Part shown: positions 32,768 to 36,202 of the stretch, in pieces
How the letters are laid out: every line of letters begins with the position of its first letter
How positions within the stretch are numbered: the stretch's first letter is position 1
Source of the DNA: Rhodobacteraceae bacterium HLUCCA08
GTDB lineage: Bacteria; Pseudomonadota; Alphaproteobacteria; Rhodobacterales; Rhodobacteraceae
Assembly (NCBI GenBank): GCA_001314655.1
Contig: LJSF01000005.1
Span: 1-36,202, forward strand
Direction: 5' to 3'
DNA length: 36,202 nucleotides
The notes under the pieces: generated by a model
What the model was told of the DNA's origin: nothing
Databases searched by the model: none
What the model saw: the letters and a program-made list of their open reading frames with translations, nothing else
Translations under genes and position numbers: made by a program

Positions 32768-34197
32768 GAATAGCTGTCCTTCTCGATGCCCACGGCCTGG
32801 CTGACATGGCCGAAACCGTCCTGGCGCACCAGCGCGTCCAGGCCCTTCACGATCTCGGCCACCAGGGTCAGGCCGCCATAGACCAGCCCGGAATAAAGCT
32901 GCACCGCGCTCGCCCCGGCCTTGATCTTGGCATAGGCCTGCTCTGCCGTGGCGATGCCGCCGACCCCGATCAGCGGCGTGTCGGTCAGCGTCGCGAGCCG
33001 GCCCAGAACGCGGGTGGAGCGGTCGAACAGCGGCTGGCCCGACAGCCCGCCGGCCTCGTCCTTGTGGCGGCTCTTGAGCCCGGTCCGGTCCAGCGTCGTG
33101 TTGGTGGCGACGATCGCGTGAAGACCGGGCAGGTCATTGGCCAGATCGGCCAGGTCGCGCAATTCCTGCGTGCCCAGGTCCGGCGCGATCTTGAGGAAGA
33201 TGCGCGTCGGGCGACCGATGTCGTCATTGGCCGCGATCACGCCGTCAAGCAGGCCCCGCAGCGCCGCCTTGCCCTGCAGGTCGCGCAGCTTTTCGGTATT
33301 CGGGCTGCTGACATTCACGGTGACGAAATCCACATGTGGCCCGCAGCGGCGCAGCACCTGCGCGTAATCCCCGGCCCGGTCGGCGCTGTCCTTGTTCGCG
33401 CCCAGGTTCAGCCCCACGGGGATCAGGCTCTTGCGGTCCTTCAGGCGCGCCGCGATCGCCTCCATCCCGTCGTTGTTGAAGCCGAAGCGGTTGATCACGC
33501 CCCGGTCCTCGGTCAGCCGGAACAGGCGCGGCCTGGGGTTGCCCTGTTGCGGGCGCGGGGTCGCCGCGCCAACCTCGATGAAGCCGAAGCCCGCCGATTG
33601 CAGCGGGTCGACCGCCTCGGCGTTCTTGTCGAACCCGGCCGCGAGGCCCACCGGATTGGGCAGCACCATGTCGCACAGCCGGGTTTCCAGCCGGTCCGAC
33701 CGAAGCGCACCGGGCAGCGGCACGGCCGGCGTATGCAGCGCCCGCAGCGCCACGCCATGGGCCGTTTCGGGGTCCAGCGCCCGCAGCGCCTTCAGCCCCA
33801 GCGCCTCGAAGGTCTTGCGCGCGCCGCCCGGCGGTGCCCGGTCGGCAACCTCGGTGCGCGGCGGGCCCGGCCAGTCGACCACGGCGCGCCCGTCGATCAT
33901 CGGGATGTCGCGCGCCCATCGCATCTCGTCGCGCCGCAACGGCCGGAAGATGTGCGGAAACAGCGCGCCGCCCCGCGACACTTCCCATTTCAGGTCGTCG
34001 CCGAACCGGTCCAGCCCGAAGGCCGCGAGGATCAGCCCGTCCTGCCCGGCGAAATGCTTGTCCAGCGTCTCTTGCACCTGGCCGCGGGTCGACATGTGGA
34101 TATAGCCGTCCTGCAGGTCGATGGGCGCGCCCTGCCAGGGGTCCGCGGCGGTCCATTCGTCCCATTGGTCGCGGGTGATGATCTTGTAGATGTCCAT
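32764..34197 (-). CDS. pyrD: Dihydroorotate dehydrogenase (class 2) fused to an N-terminal DUF952 domain
   Basis: A 477-residue protein in one frame. Residues 1 to about 108 are a complete DUF952 domain ([49 protein letters not shown]). Residues from about 127 are a full class 2 PyrD, which oxidises dihydroorotate to orotate with quinone at the inner membrane: [19 protein letters not shown] (membrane-binding helices), [11 protein letters not shown] (188-196), [24 protein letters not shown] with the catalytic Ser (297/298), [13 protein letters not shown] and [18 protein letters not shown]. The linker has no ATG and no ribosome site directly ahead of the PyrD part. The family's two parts are normally separate proteins. 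Confidence 0.93.
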   Translation of the reverse strand: MDIYKIITRDQWDEWTAADPWQGAPIDLQDGYIHMSTRGQVQETLDKHFAGQDGLILAAFGLDRFGDDLKWEVSRGGALFPHIFRPLRRDEMRWARDIPMIDGRAVVDWPGPPRTEVADRAPPGGARKTFEALGLKALRALDPETAHGVALRALHTPAVPLPGALRSDRLETRLCDMVLPNPVGLAAGFDKNAEAVDPLQSAGFGFIEVGAATPRPQQGNPRPRLFRLTEDRGVINRFGFNNDGMEAIAARLKDRKSLIPVGLNLGANKDSADRAGDYAQVLRRCGPHVDFVTVNVSSPNTEKLRDLQGKAALRGLLDGVIAANDDIGRPTRIFLKIAPDLGTQELRDLADLANDLPGLHAIVATNTTLDRTGLKSRHKDEAGGLSGQPLFDRSTRVLGRLATLTDTPLIGVGGIATAEQAYAKIKAGASAVQLYSGLVYGGLTLVAEIVKGLDALVRQDGFGHVSQAVGIEKDSYS

Positions 34198-34316
34198 GGG
34201 CCGGGTTTCGCGACTGACCGGCCAAAGGTCAAGGTGCCGGCGGGACGCATCCGCAAGCGGCGCCCCGGGCGGCCTGTCGTGGTTCCGTCACACGGGTGCG
34301 ATAGGCGCGATGCGGC

Positions 34317-34336
34317 AGGAGAGCTTTGACTCTCCT
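34317..34336 (+). other. Hairpin in the 5' region of the nucleotidase gene
   Basis: AGGAGAG-CTTTGA-CTCTCCT is a perfect 7-bp stem with a 6-base loop about 53 bases before the nucleotidase start. It contains a TTGACT that resembles a -35 (34326-34331), but no good -10 follows at 17 bases. It may be an operator or an RNA leader structure. Confidence 0.35.
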
Positions 34337-34388
34337 CGGGCCTTGGCACAAGCTGATTCCGCAACCGTCCAATTGGGGGTAGAAACCG

Positions 34389-35957
34389 ATGACGATCCGC
34401 CTGCTGTCCACAACCGCCGCCCTGGCCCTGATGGGGTCGATGGCCGCGGCCGACTACACGCTGCACATCGTGCATATCAACGACCTGCACAGCCGGATCG
34501 AACCGATCAGCCGGTTCGATTCGACCTGTTCGGCCGACGACAACGCCGCCGGCGAATGTTTCGGCGGCTATGCCCGTGTCGCCACCAAGATCGCCGAATT
34601 GCGCGACGAACTGGCGGGCGAGAACATGATCGTGCTGGATGCCGGCGACCAGTATCAGGGCTCGCTCATGTACACGACCTACAAGGGCGATGTCGAAATC
34701 GAGTTGATGGAGCGGATCGGCTTCGACGCGATGGCCGTGGGCAACCATGAATTCGACGACGGCCCCGAAGGGCTGGTCAAGCTGCTGGACGGGGTGTCGT
34801 TCCCGGTGATTTCGGGCAACCTGGATGTCAGCCGGTCGAACCTGCTGGGCGGCAAGCTGGACAACCACACGGTGCTCGAGGTCGGCGGCCAGCGGATCGG
34901 CGTGATCTCGGCGCTGGCGACCGATACGGTCGAAACCTCCAGCCCCGGTCCCAACGTGATCTTCCAGGACGAGATCGACAGCCTGGCGGCCGATGTCGCC
35001 GCACTCGAGGCCGAGGGCGTCGACATCATCATCGCGCTGACCCATGTCGGCCTGCCCCGTGACCGCGAGATCGCCGAGGCGGTCGAGGGGATCGACGTGA
35101 TCGTCGGCGGCCATTCGCACACCCTGATGTCGAATACCGAAGAGGGCGCGCTGCCCTATCCGACCATGGTCGGGGACGTTCCGGTGGTGCAGGCCTATGC
35201 CTATTCGAAATATGTCGGCCACCTGACCGTGACCTTCGACGATGACGGCACTGTCACCGACGCCACCGGTGACACGATCCTGCTGGATGCCAGCGTCGCC
35301 GAGGACCCCGAGATCGTCGCCCGGGTCGCCGAACTGGCCGGCCCGATCGCCGAAGCGATGGACGTCGTCGTGGCCGAGGCCGGCGACGCGATCGACGGCA
35401 GCCGCGAAACCTGCCGCGCGGTGGAATGCCCGATGGGCAACCTGGTGGCCGATGCGATGCTGGATCGGGTCGCCGACCAGGGCGTGGTCTTCGCGATCCA
35501 GAACGGCGGCGGTCTGCGGGCCTCGATCGCGCCGGGCGAGGTGAAGATGGGCGATGTGGTCACCGTTCTGCCGTTCCAGAACACGCTGTCCACCTTCGAG
35601 GTGACCGGTGCGGTGATCCTGGAGGCGCTGGAGAACGGCGTGAGCCAGGTCGCCGACGGCGCCGGCCGGTTCCCGCAGGTGGCGGGCATGACCTTCACCG
35701 CCGACCTGACCGCCGAACCGGGCAGCCGGATTTCGGACGTGATGATCGGCGGCGAACCGCTGGACCCCGAGGCCAGCTACCTGGGCGTCAGCAACAATTA
35801 CGTGCGCAATGGCGGCGACGGCTACGGGATGTTCGTCGATGCGGCCAATGTCTATGATTACGGCCCCGACCTGGCCGATGTGACGGCCGAATTCATGGCC
35901 GAGAATTCGCCCTACACGCCCTATACCGACGGGCGGATCACCGTCATCACCGAGTGA
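34389..35957 (+). CDS. Periplasmic 5'-nucleotidase / metallophosphatase
   Basis: A 522-residue exported UshA-like enzyme. A signal peptide (residues 1-21, MTIRLLSTTAALALMGSMAAA) precedes the two-metal phosphoesterase domain: HIVHINDLHSRIEP (25-38), VLDAGDQYQGS, AVGNHEFDDG, ALTHVG and VGGHSHT. The C-terminal nucleotidase domain has ECPMGNLVADAML, QNGGGLRASIAPGEV and NGGDGYGMF. It would dephosphorylate extracellular nucleotides so that nucleosides can be taken up, complementing the salvage operon at 10.8-15.3 kb. Nucleotide or UDP-sugar specificity is unresolved. A weak GGGGG-type ribosome site precedes the ATG, followed by a strong terminator downstream. Confidence 0.93.
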   Translation: MTIRLLSTTAALALMGSMAAADYTLHIVHINDLHSRIEPISRFDSTCSADDNAAGECFGGYARVATKIAELRDELAGENMIVLDAGDQYQGSLMYTTYKGDVEIELMERIGFDAMAVGNHEFDDGPEGLVKLLDGVSFPVISGNLDVSRSNLLGGKLDNHTVLEVGGQRIGVISALATDTVETSSPGPNVIFQDEIDSLAADVAALEAEGVDIIIALTHVGLPRDREIAEAVEGIDVIVGGHSHTLMSNTEEGALPYPTMVGDVPVVQAYAYSKYVGHLTVTFDDDGTVTDATGDTILLDASVAEDPEIVARVAELAGPIAEAMDVVVAEAGDAIDGSRETCRAVECPMGNLVADAMLDRVADQGVVFAIQNGGGLRASIAPGEVKMGDVVTVLPFQNTLSTFEVTGAVILEALENGVSQVADGAGRFPQVAGMTFTADLTAEPGSRISDVMIGGEPLDPEASYLGVSNNYVRNGGDGYGMFVDAANVYDYGPDLADVTAEFMAENSPYTPYTDGRITVITE

Positions 35958-35984
35958 TGCGGGGCGAGGCGACCGACAGAGGGG

Positions 35985-36012
35985 GGCCCCGGCAGCGATG
36001 CCGGGGCCTTTT
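35985..36012 (+). terminator. Intrinsic terminator of the 5'-nucleotidase gene
   Basis: GGCCCCGGCA (35985-35994), the GNRA tetraloop GCGA, TGCCGGGGCC (35999-36008) and TTTT. The 10-bp stem is perfect and lies 27 bases after the stop codon. Confidence 0.9.
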
Positions 36013-36142
36013 CGCCTGGGTCGATGCGCCGATTGTCGCGACCGCCGGGCCGTGTGTGGCGGCGGCGCGCGGCGCCGGGGTGTCTCTTGCGGGTCGGCAT
36101 GGCCCGCCGGGGCGGGCCGCGGGGGCGTGACCCCCCGGGAGG

Positions 36143-36202
36143 ATGCGCATCTTCCGTCCCTTGGCCCTGACGGGGGCTGTCTGCGGGACCGGCAGCCGCG
36201 AA
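36143..36202 (+). CDS. Possible start of a gene running off the right edge
   Basis: ATG at 36143 opens a frame (MRIFRPLALTGAVCGTGSRE) that stays open to the end of the window. The basic then hydrophobic start could be a signal peptide. GGGAGG lies directly against the ATG, which is closer than usual, so the start may be wrong or the frame may be chance. The 130 bases before it after the terminator show nothing else. Confidence 0.3.
   Translation, partial: MRIFRPLALTGAVCGTGSRE

Noticed and set aside
33882-33900. Internal ATG or GTG as the true, separate start of pyrD
   Set aside because: No Shine-Dalgarno sequence precedes either codon, and both lie in the end of the DUF952 part about 20-25 residues before PyrD homology begins. 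Kept as an alternative to test, not as the main call.
34344-34360. TTGGCAC resembling the -24 element of a sigma-54 promoter ahead of the nucleotidase gene (also near 5399)
   Set aside because: No TTGC-type -12 element follows at the required spacing in either place.
36160-36174. 15-base match to 17984-17998
   Set aside because: Short enough to arise by chance in 36 kb of GC-rich sequence, and it lacks the second hairpin arm present at the other site.
1-36202. CRISPR arrays, tRNA, rRNA, prophage or toxin-antitoxin pairs
   Set aside because: No regularly spaced repeats, no cloverleaf or rRNA-like sequence, no phage structural genes, and the RHH-like protein has no toxin-like neighbour.

Overview
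The window is chromosomal DNA from a GC-rich alphaproteobacterium, most likely Rhodobacterales (Rhodobacteraceae/Roseobacteraceae). The evidence is the strong G/C preference at third codon positions, Shine-Dalgarno sequences of the GGAGG type, many 4-base stop/start overlaps, a VPLPA-CTERM exosortase substrate, a fused malic enzyme/phosphotransacetylase, and the general gene set. It is mostly core metabolism in short operons. I see no rRNA, tRNA, CRISPR array or prophage. The only mobile DNA is the end of an IS3-family element at the left edge.

Left part (1-10.8 kb): the IS3 end (1-99); three small tandem membrane proteins that look like paralogues (218-900); an alpha/beta hydrolase divergent from a small membrane protein; glyA divergent from nadK; a secreted VPLPA-CTERM protein; prpE; a small exported protein; maeB. 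Most convergent gene pairs here are separated by GC-rich palindromes, some of which recur elsewhere in the window.

Middle part (10.8-21.3 kb): cdd-deoA-deoB-add-upp is a compact nucleoside salvage operon in which every junction is a 4-base overlap. It deaminates cytidine and adenosine, cleaves pyrimidine nucleosides, turns the sugar phosphate into ribose-5-phosphate and recycles uracil to UMP. Then come an exported proline-rich SPOR protein, a membrane protein that looks like a dead M48 peptidase, an AMP-forming acyl-CoA synthetase divergent from a sulfotransferase, and a Hint-fold protein without the catalytic cysteine.

Right part (21.7-36.2 kb): a seven-gene leftward operon encodes fatty-acid beta-oxidation (MerR regulator, acyl-CoA dehydrogenase, a ribbon-helix-helix-like small protein, a GST, thiolase, an NTF2-like protein, FadB), closed by a strong intrinsic terminator and preceded by an operator-like array. 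A second, similar MerR gene lies 1 kb upstream with a small exported protein. Two hotdog thioesterases and a MATE exporter follow on the + strand. Then come arsC and a pyrD gene carrying an in-frame N-terminal DUF952 domain, both leftward, and a periplasmic 5'-nucleotidase with its own terminator.

The points most worth a second look are the DUF952-PyrD fusion, the trio of mini membrane proteins, a possible Cys-Gln thioester motif in the VPLPA-CTERM protein, the palindromes ahead of maeB, prpE and the MerR gene, and dispersed hairpin repeats that supply the stop codons of two genes. None of these is proven to be a new system from sequence alone.
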